DNA from: Rhodospirillum sp.
GTDB lineage: Bacteria; Pseudomonadota; Alphaproteobacteria; Dongiales; Dongiaceae
DNA: 64,000 nucleotides
Direction: 5' to 3'
NCBI GenBank assembly: GCA_013822765.1
Contig: PNKY01000007.1
Span: 186,001 to 250,000 of the forward strand
This document shows, in pieces, positions 34,314 to 43,576 of this stretch; within the stretch, counting starts at the first letter, position 1; the number at the start of each line of letters is the position of its first letter. Both the position numbers and the translations under genes were made by a program. The notes under the pieces were generated by a model. The model was given only the letters and a program-made list of their open reading frames with translations, was not told the DNA's origin and did no database searches.

Positions 34314-35174
34314 ATGAAGATACGCGCTGGATTTACCCTGGGTTACAAGTGCATGCAGCCGATACCCATGCTGCTGGCTCTGAACATCCGGCCCGAGCGA
34401 CGCACCGACCTGCTCACCGAGCAACGACTCGCGTTCGACCCGCCCGTTCCATTGCGGGAATATATCGACGGGTTCGGCAACAGTTGCGGTCGGATCGTCG
34501 CGCCCGCCGGCTCCATCACCATCTCCACCGCTTTCGAGATCGAGGACAGCGGCGAACCCGACCGCGTCACGCCCAGCGCCGTGCAGCACGAGATCGGCGA
34601 TCTGCCGTATGACGTGATCGTCTTCCTGCTCGGCAGCCGCTATTGCGAGACCGACCGATTGAGCGACTTTGCCTGGAGCCAGTTCGGCAACACTCCGCCC
34701 GGCTGGGCCCGAGTACAGGCAATCTGCGATTTTGTGCATGGGCACATCACCTTCGGCTACCCGAATGCGGATCCGCTGCGCACCGCCCATGGCGGATTCA
34801 TGGAGCGCAAGGGCGTTTGCCGGGACTTCGCGCATCTGGCGGTGACGCTGTGCCGGTGCATGAACATTCCGGCGCGCTATTGCACGGGCTACCTGGGCGA
34901 CATCGGCGTGCCGCCCGACGGGGCGGCGATGGATTTCAGCGCGTGGTTTCAGGCCTATCTCGGCGGTGCCTGGCATACGTTCGATGCTCGGCACAATAAG
35001 CCGCGGATTGGCCGGATCCTGATGGCAGTCGGCCGCGACGCAACCGATGTGGCGCTGACCACGAGCTTTGGCCCGTCGCAGTTGGACGTATTCAAGGTGG
35101 TCACCGATGAAATGCCCGCGCCGGAAGACGGCTCCAGCGTGACTCCCGAACCAATGGTCGCCTCCGCAATGTAG
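34314..35174 (+). CDS. Second transglutaminase-like protein, His position apparently Ser
   Basis: The 286-residue protein has a distinct N-terminal beta domain (IRAGFTLGYKCMQPIPMLLA) and a transglutaminase core with C169 (RKGVCRDFAHL) and D224 (HTFDARHN). In the segment aligned with the first protein's THAWCQVYL, this one reads FSAWFQAYL, so the catalytic His position is S209. I recall the same motif in some relatives, so the subfamily may differ in mechanism or use another His. ATG 34314 has GGAAGG upstream. It is often paired with the preceding type in proteobacterial genomes. Confidence 0.82.
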   Translation: MKIRAGFTLGYKCMQPIPMLLALNIRPERRTDLLTEQRLAFDPPVPLREYIDGFGNSCGRIVAPAGSITISTAFEIEDSGEPDRVTPSAVQHEIGDLPYDVIVFLLGSRYCETDRLSDFAWSQFGNTPPGWARVQAICDFVHGHITFGYPNADPLRTAHGGFMERKGVCRDFAHLAVTLCRCMNIPARYCTGYLGDIGVPPDGAAMDFSAWFQAYLGGAWHTFDARHNKPRIGRILMAVGRDATDVALTTSFGPSQLDVFKVVTDEMPAPEDGSSVTPEPMVASAM

Positions 35175-35203
35175 AGGGCCGCTTCTGGCACAAAGCGGAC
35201 ATC
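35175..35203 (+). repeat. Dispersed palindromic repeat, copy 10 (short)
   Basis: AGGGCCGCTTCTGGCACAAA then GCGGACATC, beginning immediately after the stop of the second transglutaminase gene. It is nearly identical in its core to copy 4. A further AGGTCGGCTCTTGCCACTTG lies just downstream. Confidence 0.65.
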
Positions 35204-35654
35204 TCGGCGACCGAGGTCGGCTCTTGCCACTTGGCGGACCATCGCGTCAGCGATGTCTGTCTGGCATCGTTGCCCCGCCCGCTCGCCAGATATCCTTGTC
35301 AAAGCTGAGCTGAATCGTATGAGCACTATGACGAAGGCAACGCCGATCTAAACCACGATCGCGACCGAGCCGCCCCGCGCCATCGCGCGACCACAACCGG
35401 AATCGAGCATCGGAGGCGCTTTCCGCACAAGCGTGGTTGCTTCGCTTTAGTTCTTGGCATGCCGTCTCCAATCTGAGGGCCGCATTTTTTACTGGGATTG
35501 CCTCCTGGTCGATCGTCCGGCTTGGCCCATCTTGAGCAACTCTCGCACAGCTTCGGAGCGATTGTGGCGCGCTGGTGGCAAATCGGTATCATCGACTACG
35601 GCAAGTGTAGTTGCGGATAACACAAGCTCGAGCCAGTACTGGAATGGGGGACTC
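35204..35654. other. Intergenic stretch between convergent genes
   Basis: I see no supported gene in these 451 bp on either strand. The region separates the transglutaminase pair from the convergent phospholipase D gene. Confidence 0.5.
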
Positions 35655-37112
35655 CTATCGCCATAACCTCCCAAACGTAATAGTTAGTCGTTCTCCAAGG
35701 CGGGCCGGAGGGCGCTCCGGATCCATCAATTCGTTCTCTGCTAATGCGCTATCCGCCCCCACGATGTCGGAGGGGAGGAGCCGCTTAAGGGTCTTCTGCC
35801 CTCCGCTTAGGGCATCCAGTGTCCTTAAGAGAGAACCGGATTGAGTTTCGAGCGTGAACGAGAATTTTTCGGCGGTCACTCCAAGATGCTCGCACAGAAG
35901 TGCAAGGCGAATCTGGAGGATCGTGTCGCGCATCTCGACGCTATTCTCGGACTCGTCTGTCGCTTCTAACGCCAGGTCGCACTCGGTATCGAACCCCATC
36001 GAACGATTATTCAGGTTGGAGGACCCGACGCGAAGCAGGATGTCGTCGACAATCATGATCTTGGCATGCACATAAATGGGCACACCATCCTTCGTTACCG
36101 GATAGAAAATGCCACACTTTCGGTAGACGTCAGACCTCCAAAGGAGATGTGAGAGCTTGTAGCGCGCGCCGCCCATTGTCTTTTCTTCGAGCCATCCCTC
36201 GGTGGTCTTTGGAAGCACGATGATAATCTCTGGTCCTTGAACTTCAGACAGCCGACGCGCGAGCGCCTCCGCAATCTTGCGAGACGCGAGATACTGGCTT
36301 TCAAGGTATATTGTGCGTCTCGCTTGTCGGATCGCAGCCAAATAGAGTGCTTCGATCTCCCTTACCTCGTTTTGTCCCTCTTGCTCGGGCAAAGTCCGCG
36401 CAATCCCAACATCCACGTTCTCGACCGTGGGCGACAATTCCCGAGGCCAGCAGTCAAGCCCCATTGGCAATGGGGCGAGCCGTTCGCCAGTACCCAGTTT
36501 CCAACGCTCGCGGGCCAACTCCCCAAGCGCGTTGGCGACGTCCCCGTCGACCGCGGTCGTGGCATCGTGCCAGGGCCCGTATGCCCGACCGCTCGGTTTG
36601 ACACGTCGAGGGTCCGCGTCCCGGTGTTCAGGCGTATCCCAGCGATCCGCGGTTATGTCGATGCCTCCGCAGAATGCCAAACAATCGTCAATCACGATTA
36701 TCTTCTGATGGTGGGCGGCGCCGACGGGATGGGCGCTGTCGAGCTTAAGCCGGACGCGCCGACTCGAGATGACATTCAACATGAACAGCGGAGTCATACC
36801 GCGGCCAAGCGCTTGAATCATGCCGAGGTCCCACTTGAGCAAATAGACGTGCAACCCGGGGCGCTGTTTCGGCAACCATGATAGAAATTCGCCGAGGCGA
36901 TTGGGTCCGGGTATGGTAGATCCTTCGGGCTCAAACTTTATTCTCGTATCGAAATCCCAGCCAATCAGCATAATTCTCAATTGCGCCTTCAACATTGCGG
37001 CCTTAGCGGTCCGAAAGTAGTCAGCGGCGTCGACAATCAGCGCAAATCGGTTGGCGCGCTCGATTCGCCAGCACGTCCGACCTGGTACTAATAAGCGGCT
37101 AGATTCCGACAT
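35655..37112 (-). CDS. Phospholipase D-family protein with two HKD motifs
   Basis: The 485-residue protein has two complete PLD catalytic motifs: HHQKIIVIDD in the N-terminal half (about 134-143) and VHAKIMIVDD in the C-terminal half (about 345-354), each followed by the usual Gly-Ser/Asn stretch (FCGGIDIT and RVGSSNLNNRS). No signal peptide or membrane helix at the N-terminus distinguishes it from bacterial cardiolipin synthases; the order and spacing fit soluble PLDs with transphosphatidylation or hydrolysis of phospholipids. Base composition is somewhat lower in GC than the core genes. It is convergent with the transglutaminase pair. Confidence 0.87.
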   Translation of the reverse strand: MSESSRLLVPGRTCWRIERANRFALIVDAADYFRTAKAAMLKAQLRIMLIGWDFDTRIKFEPEGSTIPGPNRLGEFLSWLPKQRPGLHVYLLKWDLGMIQALGRGMTPLFMLNVISSRRVRLKLDSAHPVGAAHHQKIIVIDDCLAFCGGIDITADRWDTPEHRDADPRRVKPSGRAYGPWHDATTAVDGDVANALGELARERWKLGTGERLAPLPMGLDCWPRELSPTVENVDVGIARTLPEQEGQNEVREIEALYLAAIRQARRTIYLESQYLASRKIAEALARRLSEVQGPEIIIVLPKTTEGWLEEKTMGGARYKLSHLLWRSDVYRKCGIFYPVTKDGVPIYVHAKIMIVDDILLRVGSSNLNNRSMGFDTECDLALEATDESENSVEMRDTILQIRLALLCEHLGVTAEKFSFTLETQSGSLLRTLDALSGGQKTLKRLLPSDIVGADSALAENELMDPERPPARLGERLTITFGRLWR

Positions 37113-37906
37113 GATCCATCCAACTGAAAGCGAAGCACCTCGTTACTGCGAGCCCATCAGTTGCTGACGAAGTGCCTCGGTATCGATGACTGAGCTAAGT
37201 GCCAGGTTTCTTGATGCAGTGGACCAGGTAAGCTCCATCCCATATTTCGACACGGCTTGCCTTGATTGTTTGGGTAAGCACGATCCCGGCCATGTCAATA
37301 GCTGCGGCCTTAATCTTCGCATTCAAGATGTCGCCCTTCAGAAACTTCGCCCTCGGCGTCCAAAAACTCAAATCTGTCTTGGATCAAGGCGACCTCCCTG
37401 GCTGCAAATGTCAGCCCTTTGCGGCTCTGAATCACGGCGTTGTACCAGTGAAAGAGAACGGCGGAAGTGGGCCTCCGCCGTTCCTTGGGTCAGCCGCATC
37501 GGGGGTAAGGGACGGTTTCGGGCCTGATCTGCGAACGCGGGAGTGCCCAAACAGTTCCAGTTCAGACCAGCATTCCTATACATTTGGACTGCCGGCCCTA
37601 CGTTTCCAGCACTTCCGGGAAGTTGTTCCGGACGTTCGCATTTGACACCTGCCGGTGACCCGCGTCTTTGCAGGTAATCAACTCAATCGGCCTTGCTCGA
37701 CAACGCGACCTTACACTCCCCTGCCACCATCGGAAGAAACGCTGTCGCTGCAACAGCTCTTTCGCCTTGCCATCGCATCGTTGTCGCCGTCGCATCGGGA
37801 GCTTCGCAGCGAACGTCAGGCCCGTTCTTTTTCGAGAAGGAACGCTTGTCGGTGTGGCGTTGACAGAAGCTGTGCAACAGACACCCGCGCGGCGGGTTAG
37901 GTTTCA
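37113..37906. other. Long intergenic stretch, possibly degenerate coding sequence
   Basis: Nothing in these 794 bp reads convincingly as a gene. Short open frames exist on both strands, but their translations lack coherent composition. A perfect 10-bp hairpin lies at 37456-37483. The length, in an otherwise packed region, suggests a decayed gene. Confidence 0.4.
37456..37483. repeat. Perfect 10-bp inverted repeat
   Basis: GAACGGCGGA at 37456-37465 pairs with TCCGCCGTTC at 37474-37483 across 8 nt. It resembles the hairpin at 23633-23663 in size and in its CGGC core. No T tract follows, so a terminator role is uncertain. Confidence 0.5.
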
Positions 37907-39217
37907 ATGTCCGACTTCCAAATCGCCCCGTATATTCTGATCCTGACTGGCATCGGCCTGCTGATCGCACTGGTGGCCTGGCTCCCCCTAGCGCTCAAGA
38001 AGCTGCCCCTGTCGCTGCCGATCATCTGCATCGCCCTGGGTGCCGGTCTCTTCAGCCTCCCACAGATCGCCCTGCGGCCCCTGCCGCTCAGCTACCCCGA
38101 GATCACCGAACGCTTCACAGAGATCGTGGTAATCATCGCGCTCATGGGGGCGGGCCTGAAGATCGACCGGATGTTCCATCTGCACCGATGGCAGGTCACT
38201 TGGCGGCTGCTAATCATCACGATGCCGCTCTGCATCGGCGCCATCGCCCTGCTCGCCACCTGGGCGGGATTGCCGTGGATGGTCGCCCTGTTGCTGGGCG
38301 CAGCCCTGGCGCCCACCGATCCGGTCTTGGCCGCCGACGTGCAGGTCGGGCCACCAAGAACCGGCGAGGAGGATGAGGTCCGGTTCGGCCTGACATCCGA
38401 AGCTGGGCTCAACGACGGCTTGGCATTTCCCTTCGTCCATCTGGCCATCGCCCTAACCGCAGTCAGCATAACTGGCAAACCTTGGTTCGTTGACTGGCTG
38501 ACCTTCAACGTGGTCTGGAAGATCGGGGCCGGCGTGGTCGGCGGTTGGCTGATCGGTCGCCTATTTGGCTGGTTGACCTTTCATATCCCCTCCGAAAGCA
38601 AACTCGCCAGCACCGGGGATGGCTTGATCGCTATCGCCGCCACCTTCGTCTCTTACGGCGCGACTGAGATCATCCATTCCTACGGCTTTTTGGCCGTATT
38701 TGTGACCGCCCTGACTCTTCGCCACGCCCATCGCGAGCATGAGTTCCAGCGCGAGATGCACGACGTCACAGAACAGGTCGAACGGTTGGCGATGATGGTC
38801 TTGCTCCTATTGTTCGGCGGCGCACTTGTCAGCGGGCTCCTCAAGCCCCTGACCCTGATCGACGTCGGGCTCGCCTTCGCCGTTCTCCTCGTGGTGCGCC
38901 CCGTCGCTGGGCTCATTGGCCTCATCGGTCTGAAAGCCGACCGCAGCGAAAAGCTGACCCTGGCGTTCTTCGGCATCCGCGGTGTCGGCTCGATCTACTA
39001 TGTCGCCTATGCGCTCAACCATACGGCCTTCCCTAACGCCGAGCGACTGTGGGCCATCGTCGGCCTCATCATCCTACTGTCGGTTCTGATCCACGGTCTG
39101 ACGGTCACCCCGATCATGCGCAACCTTGATCGCAGCCAAGGCCGTGACCCGGATGCGCCGGACCGCGAAAGCGGCTTTGCCCCGCCGCTTAAGCCGGACC
39201 CACCGCCTCACCCCTGA
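37907..39217 (+). CDS. Cation:proton antiporter (CPA1/NhaP-like)
   Basis: The 436-residue inner-membrane protein has about twelve hydrophobic segments. The CPA1 hallmarks are visible: GAALAPTDPVLAADVQVG and LTSEAGLNDGLAFP, with the ND pair that forms the ion-binding site, and later FFGIRGVGSIYYVAYAL. A Pro-rich polar tail ends the protein (LKPDPPPHP). It has no partner gene. Likely role: Na+ or K+ export in exchange for H+. It is the last gene before the lower-GC block. Confidence 0.9.
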   Translation: MSDFQIAPYILILTGIGLLIALVAWLPLALKKLPLSLPIICIALGAGLFSLPQIALRPLPLSYPEITERFTEIVVIIALMGAGLKIDRMFHLHRWQVTWRLLIITMPLCIGAIALLATWAGLPWMVALLLGAALAPTDPVLAADVQVGPPRTGEEDEVRFGLTSEAGLNDGLAFPFVHLAIALTAVSITGKPWFVDWLTFNVVWKIGAGVVGGWLIGRLFGWLTFHIPSESKLASTGDGLIAIAATFVSYGATEIIHSYGFLAVFVTALTLRHAHREHEFQREMHDVTEQVERLAMMVLLLLFGGALVSGLLKPLTLIDVGLAFAVLLVVRPVAGLIGLIGLKADRSEKLTLAFFGIRGVGSIYYVAYALNHTAFPNAERLWAIVGLIILLSVLIHGLTVTPIMRNLDRSQGRDPDAPDRESGFAPPLKPDPPPHP

Positions 39218-39313
39218 GTCGCCTGACAATCTCGATCGGAGATTCGCTCCGCGCAGACCGAATAAACTGAGGGGCGGGTTCTTAGCCTGTTGTCTCTGCA
39301 TTAACGTGAGCTC

Positions 39314-39343
39314 GATGTCTGACTATGGCATAAAGCGGACGTC
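39314..39343 (+). repeat. Dispersed palindromic repeat, copy 11 (short)
   Basis: GATGTCTGACTATGGCATAA then AGCGGACGTC. It is the rightmost copy that I see and marks the start of the compositionally different block. Confidence 0.6.
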
Positions 39344-39591
39344 AGCGGTCGCCGGGCAGATTCGAGGCGGAGGAGGTGGGAGCTAGTAACCTAGATTGAT
39401 CAGCGGGTTAACGCCAAATGAGCGGATGCACCCCTAGGCCTACCCATGCCTGGAGCCGCGCCTGCCAGATTTGCGCCCAGTAACCACTACGTTGACATCG
39501 TAGGGGTCACTGGTCAATCCCAGTACCGCCCACCATTCGAATTCGTTGAAAGCGCAAGGTTTCGCGTCAACGAGAGTTCAACGATGCGTAG

Positions 39592-39658
39592 GGGTCGGTT
39601 GGTTCATTTTGAACCAACTGGCTCCCTTATATTCCCCAATTTTCATCTCAACCGACCC
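39592..39658. promoter_or_regulatory. Nested inverted repeats upstream of the SIR2 gene
   Basis: GGGTCGGTTG at 39592-39601 pairs with CAACCGACCC at 39649-39658. The overlapping GTTGGTTCA (39598-39606) pairs with TGAACCAAC (39610-39618) across three bases. The two pairings are mutually exclusive, which is a switch-like layout or two operator sites. The intervening CCCTTATATTCCCC could hold a -10. Function is inferred. Confidence 0.4.
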
Positions 39659-39702
39659 GTGTTAAAGCCTCCCGGGTAATTCAATCACGAAAACCAACTG
39701 GC

Positions 39703-41757
39703 ATGCCAGCATGCGCGCCTCACGGACCATTTGTCCCCGATGAGCTTGTTCAGGACCTCGAAGACGACCGCGTCGTCCTGTTTTGCGGCGCTGGAGTGTC
39801 GATGGGTGCTGGTCTACCCAGCTTCATTGGGCTGGTGAAGGAAGTCTACAACTCGCTCGGCGTCGATGTGCCAAAGCGACGTGATCCGGCATGGCTGTGG
39901 CCCGATAGGATGCTGGGCGACCTAGAAGTTCGCACCCAGATGCAAGACGTGCGAAATGCCACTGTGGTCGCGCTGCAAAAGCCGCCGGCGAATCTCGATC
40001 TCCATCGTGCAATCTTGCGCCTTGCCAAGATGAAGAACGCTGATGGTGTTCGACTTGTTACCACCAACTTCGATACCTTCTTTGAACAAGCAGCAAGCCC
40101 TTCCCTGCTCTTCGGCACAAACCTGCATTCAGGTCCCGTCCTTCCCATTCCTCGGGATGATCGCACGGCCAGCTGGCGAAGCATCGTCCACCTACATGGT
40201 CGTCTTGAGTCACTTCCGCATTCGAACGATCACCTCGTTCTTACAAGTGCTGACTTCGGTCGTGCATATCTTACAGACGGCTGGGCTGCACGCTTTGTGA
40301 CACGTTTGTTCGCCGACTTTTCGGTCCTGTTCATCGGCTACAGCCTCAATGACCCTGTCCTACGTTACATGACGGACGCCTTTGCGGCGGAAGCTGCCGC
40401 AGCAAGACGCCGTAGGTCGCGACCTCCTGCTTATATACTCTACCCCTATGAGGGACGAACGATTCCGTCGGTTGCGATATGGCGAGATCGAGGGATCGAG
40501 CCAATATTCTACAATCAGGCGCGGAAGCACCAACTCCTCAAGGACACCATAGTTGCGTGGGCATCTGCCCGTGAAGATTGGTTATCTAGTACCTCGACTA
40601 TCCTGCAAAGGTTTGCTGCGACCGATCCAGCTGTTCTGACTCCAAGCGATGCATCCAACATGGCCTGGGCTGTTTGGGGGCGGGTGGGCGACAATGGTTA
40701 TGGCGCAAAGACGTTCGCCGATATGCAGCCTCCACCAGATGTAGGATGGCTGAGCGAGTTTGCGCGACGCGAGGAAAATGCCAAGAAGCAGCATGCTGAA
40801 CTTGTGGAACGATCCAAGCAGAGCGGTGAACCACTACCGCCACCTCCACCAGAGTATCTATCTTCTCTATTTGTGGACGATGGTAGCTCAGACCCAAAAC
40901 TACATCCCATCACAGCACACCTCGGCCGCTGGCTAGTCCGCTACCTGGACAGGCTTGAAGTTGTAGATTGGGTTAGTGCCCAACTCAGGCGACATGCACG
41001 AGTGCACCCGTACCTCAGGAGATTGGTTCGAGACCAACTGGACACTGCAGGAAATCAACTGCCGAAGTCATTCGAGCTATTTTGGCGCATCATATCATCG
41101 GAAGGGCTATGGGCTTGGCCAGGTCAACGTGCCTCGTGGGTTTGGGCATTACGTCGTGACATCATTGCGCGCTCTGGCGAGTTGGACGCACGCGCCGAGT
41201 TTTTGTCACTCATGCGACCCTATCTTCAACTCAAGCCGAGTATTTGGCGCATGGACTGGAATGCCGCATTCGGTGGCGATAATACGATGTCGCAAGAGGA
41301 TGAACAGAATCGATTTTCGAGACTGGCCGACGCCGAAGTTGAACTAGCAGGTGGCGAGGTTGTCTCCTTGTTGCTGGATGGCATCGACAAGTTGCCCAAT
41401 GCCGAAGATTTTATCGCCAGCTTTTCAGATGATCTCACGTCTCTGCTCAAGACTGCGCTGGACCTGTTTGCAATTGTTGGTGAAGCCTCACAAGAGGGCG
41501 ACCCGTCAAGACATCAGCAACCTTCCATCCGACCACATACGCAAAACAGGCGTTTTCACACTTGGACTACCCTCATCGAGTTGCTTTGGCGAGCCTGGAA
41601 ACACATCGATGCCCGCTCGTCAGAGGAGAGTCGCATCCTGGTCAACAGGTGGCGTGCTATCAAGTACCCAGTGTTTCAGCGATTGGCATTGCAGGCGATG
41701 AGTGAAAGCACGAGCTGGAAACCGCAAGAAAAATTACGGATGCTCCTCAATGGATAG
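39703..41757 (+). CDS. SIR2-domain protein, N-terminal part of a probable split defence gene
   Basis: The 684-residue product has an N-terminal SIR2-like NAD-binding domain: FCGAGVSMGAGLPSF (27-41), VTTNFDTFFE (about 118-127) and the His-Gly pair in VHLHGRLES (about 163-171). The rest (about 280-684) is long, helical and Trp-rich. I recall large SIR2-plus-DUF4020-type proteins of about 1,200-1,300 aa with this order; here the frame stops at 41757 and homology appears to continue in the next frame. There is no Shine-Dalgarno at ATG 39703. Relatives with SIR2 NADase domains act in anti-phage abortive infection. GC is visibly lower than in the core (28/60 G+C in 40021-40080). Confidence 0.82.
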   Translation: MPACAPHGPFVPDELVQDLEDDRVVLFCGAGVSMGAGLPSFIGLVKEVYNSLGVDVPKRRDPAWLWPDRMLGDLEVRTQMQDVRNATVVALQKPPANLDLHRAILRLAKMKNADGVRLVTTNFDTFFEQAASPSLLFGTNLHSGPVLPIPRDDRTASWRSIVHLHGRLESLPHSNDHLVLTSADFGRAYLTDGWAARFVTRLFADFSVLFIGYSLNDPVLRYMTDAFAAEAAAARRRRSRPPAYILYPYEGRTIPSVAIWRDRGIEPIFYNQARKHQLLKDTIVAWASAREDWLSSTSTILQRFAATDPAVLTPSDASNMAWAVWGRVGDNGYGAKTFADMQPPPDVGWLSEFARREENAKKQHAELVERSKQSGEPLPPPPPEYLSSLFVDDGSSDPKLHPITAHLGRWLVRYLDRLEVVDWVSAQLRRHARVHPYLRRLVRDQLDTAGNQLPKSFELFWRIISSEGLWAWPGQRASWVWALRRDIIARSGELDARAEFLSLMRPYLQLKPSIWRMDWNAAFGGDNTMSQEDEQNRFSRLADAEVELAGGEVVSLLLDGIDKLPNAEDFIASFSDDLTSLLKTALDLFAIVGEASQEGDPSRHQQPSIRPHTQNRRFHTWTTLIELLWRAWKHIDARSSEESRILVNRWRAIKYPVFQRLALQAMSESTSWKPQEKLRMLLNG

Positions 41758-43537
41758 CGGCGAAATGATTCCATTGTGGTCCATTCCCGCCCGCAAGGAA
41801 GCGTTGGACTTGATGGTTGCACTTTGGGGCAGCGACGATACCCAAGTCCATGATCAGTTGGTCGCGGCAATACTCGCCGGTCCCGAGTTGCGACCCGAAT
41901 CACATGCGTCACCTGATGACGTCATTCGACTTCAGCGTGCACGGGATAGAGAAGTGTTTGAGCGCTTGCTGTTGCTCAAGCGAATAGCGCCACCTGATTT
42001 GCCTCCAGCCGCCTTGAGCGAGCTCGATCGGATACAGGCAAACTATCCGAATTGGCGGATCGATGATGGCGACCGAGCGCATTTTTCCTTTTGGATGGAA
42101 AGTTCGCATGCTCGGGACATAGATGTAGGGGAACCGGACGTCCGGGACCTTCGCGGTCAAAAACTTCTCGACACTCTGATTGCCGGGCATCAGAACGGTG
42201 AACTTCTCGATGTCTGGCGAGGCTTCGTTGCTGAGAACCCACACCGTGCTTTGGCCGTTCTCCATGTTTTGTCTCATCGTCCAGACGGAGGCCCGGCCGA
42301 GATTTGGCGCGCAACACTTTGGGGCTTGAGACGAGCGAAACTGAGTATGCATTTCACTCGCCGAGCATTGAATGCGCTGGCGAAGGCCCCAGAGGCATTG
42401 TTACGCGCTCCAGAGTTTGTGATGGCCGCTGCCGATGCACTTCATGAAGCATCAAAGCGCGAGAGGTTGCCCGTCGTTGAGGCCGTGTTTTTGTCGCTGT
42501 GGGAGAGATTGGTTGACGCTATCACGCTCACTCCACACGATGAGGCTCCTGAAGACAATGACTGGGTCTTTAAGGCGCTGAATAGCCCAATCGGAGACTT
42601 GACCGAAGCCATACTGAACGTCCTGTTCAAGCACGAATTGAGGACAGGACAGGGACTTCCAAGCGAACTCCGTCGCCATTTTGATAAACTCACGCGTCCC
42701 GCGCCCCCGGTACTCCGCCTCGGCCGAGTAATGCTTGTCACTCGTCTTGCGTATTTGTACGCGGTTGATCGCGAGTGGGTTACGCGGCAATTGTTGCCAT
42801 TCATGGACTGGAATCGGTCAGAAGAAGAAGCAACTGCGCAGTGGCACGCTTATGCGAGTCATCCGCGTATCAACGCGGAGTTATGGTCTGCATTTGCGAC
42901 CTACTTCTTCGATACTTTTGCGGCAGAGCGCCTTGCGAAGTTTGATGAACGATTGTCGGGCAATCTCGCTTCCATCCTCATGGCAGTTGGCGTCGAACTT
43001 CCGCAGGTTTCTCTTCCGCTGGAAAAAGTCCGTGAAGCCATACGAGCGCTGCCACCGCTTGCAAGGTCCCAGGCGATCAGTTGGTTGCGGGACTTCATGA
43101 AAGGCACGCAAGATGACGCAGCCCAGCCGGACAAATCGCGGACTGACCTTCTATGGCGCGAGCGCGTACATCCATGGATTGAACGCGCCTGGCCACGTGA
43201 AAGGGCATTGGTAGAGCATCATACCTCGCAACAGTTCGCTATGCTGGCCGTTGTCACCGATGCGGCCTTCGAAGAAGCCGTCACTGCTCTTGAACCACGG
43301 TTAGCTTCGCTTCCTCAATGGGGATACGCCATAGACGAGCTTGCTGATTCTGCCCATCCCACTCAACACCCGCGCGGCACGTTGCGCGTTCTGTCAAAAC
43401 TCATTCCGGCAAATCTCGCGGGGCAAATAGATCGTCTTCGTGAAATGCTTGAAAGAATCGCGTTGGCAAATCCGCTTCTGACCGAAGAGATAGCATACAG
43501 GCGTTTCGACGAGGCACTTCGGGCAGAAGGTCGCTGA
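41750..43537 (+). CDS. C-terminal part of the split SIR2 gene (DUF4020-like region)
   Basis: The product has about 595 residues from ATG 41750, or 611 from an in-frame GTG at 41702. It begins MDSGEMIPLWSIPARKEALD and overlaps the preceding stop by eight bases (ATGGATAG). There is no recognisable catalytic motif; it is helical throughout, with Trp-rich patches such as LDVWRGFVAENPHRALAVLH, as in the C-terminal half of large SIR2 defence proteins. Restoring one base near 41750 would fuse it to the upstream frame. It could be a true second subunit, translationally coupled, or the product of a frameshift or sequencing error. Confidence 0.65.
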   Translation: MDSGEMIPLWSIPARKEALDLMVALWGSDDTQVHDQLVAAILAGPELRPESHASPDDVIRLQRARDREVFERLLLLKRIAPPDLPPAALSELDRIQANYPNWRIDDGDRAHFSFWMESSHARDIDVGEPDVRDLRGQKLLDTLIAGHQNGELLDVWRGFVAENPHRALAVLHVLSHRPDGGPAEIWRATLWGLRRAKLSMHFTRRALNALAKAPEALLRAPEFVMAAADALHEASKRERLPVVEAVFLSLWERLVDAITLTPHDEAPEDNDWVFKALNSPIGDLTEAILNVLFKHELRTGQGLPSELRRHFDKLTRPAPPVLRLGRVMLVTRLAYLYAVDREWVTRQLLPFMDWNRSEEEATAQWHAYASHPRINAELWSAFATYFFDTFAAERLAKFDERLSGNLASILMAVGVELPQVSLPLEKVREAIRALPPLARSQAISWLRDFMKGTQDDAAQPDKSRTDLLWRERVHPWIERAWPRERALVEHHTSQQFAMLAVVTDAAFEEAVTALEPRLASLPQWGYAIDELADSAHPTQHPRGTLRVLSKLIPANLAGQIDRLREMLERIALANPLLTEEIAYRRFDEALRAEGR

Positions 43538-43576
43538 GCGGTGCCAAACAGCGCGTGCAACCTCAATAATCGCAAG

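Larger units (their letters stand above)
39218..39702. other. Intergenic stretch upstream of the SIR2 gene
   Basis: A small open frame (39446-39679) is present, but its composition and lack of a Shine-Dalgarno argue against a gene. The stretch contains a palindromic repeat (39314-39343), nested inverted repeats (39592-39658) and an 11-bp direct repeat, AACCAACTGGC, at 39612-39622 and 39692-39702. Confidence 0.55.

Noticed and set aside
37186..37527. 113-codon open frame upstream of the antiporter gene
   Set aside because: Cys/Arg/Ser-rich translation without strand or helix patterning, no Shine-Dalgarno; more like a decayed region.
17952..39343. Integron attC sites and a gene-cassette array
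   Set aside because: The one-palindrome-per-gene layout is reminiscent, but the repeats lack RYYYAAC/GTTRRRY boxes and there is no integron integrase; the integrase present is P4-type.
39446..39679. 77-codon open frame before the SIR2 gene
   Set aside because: No ribosome-binding site, and it crosses the nested inverted repeats; more likely leader sequence.
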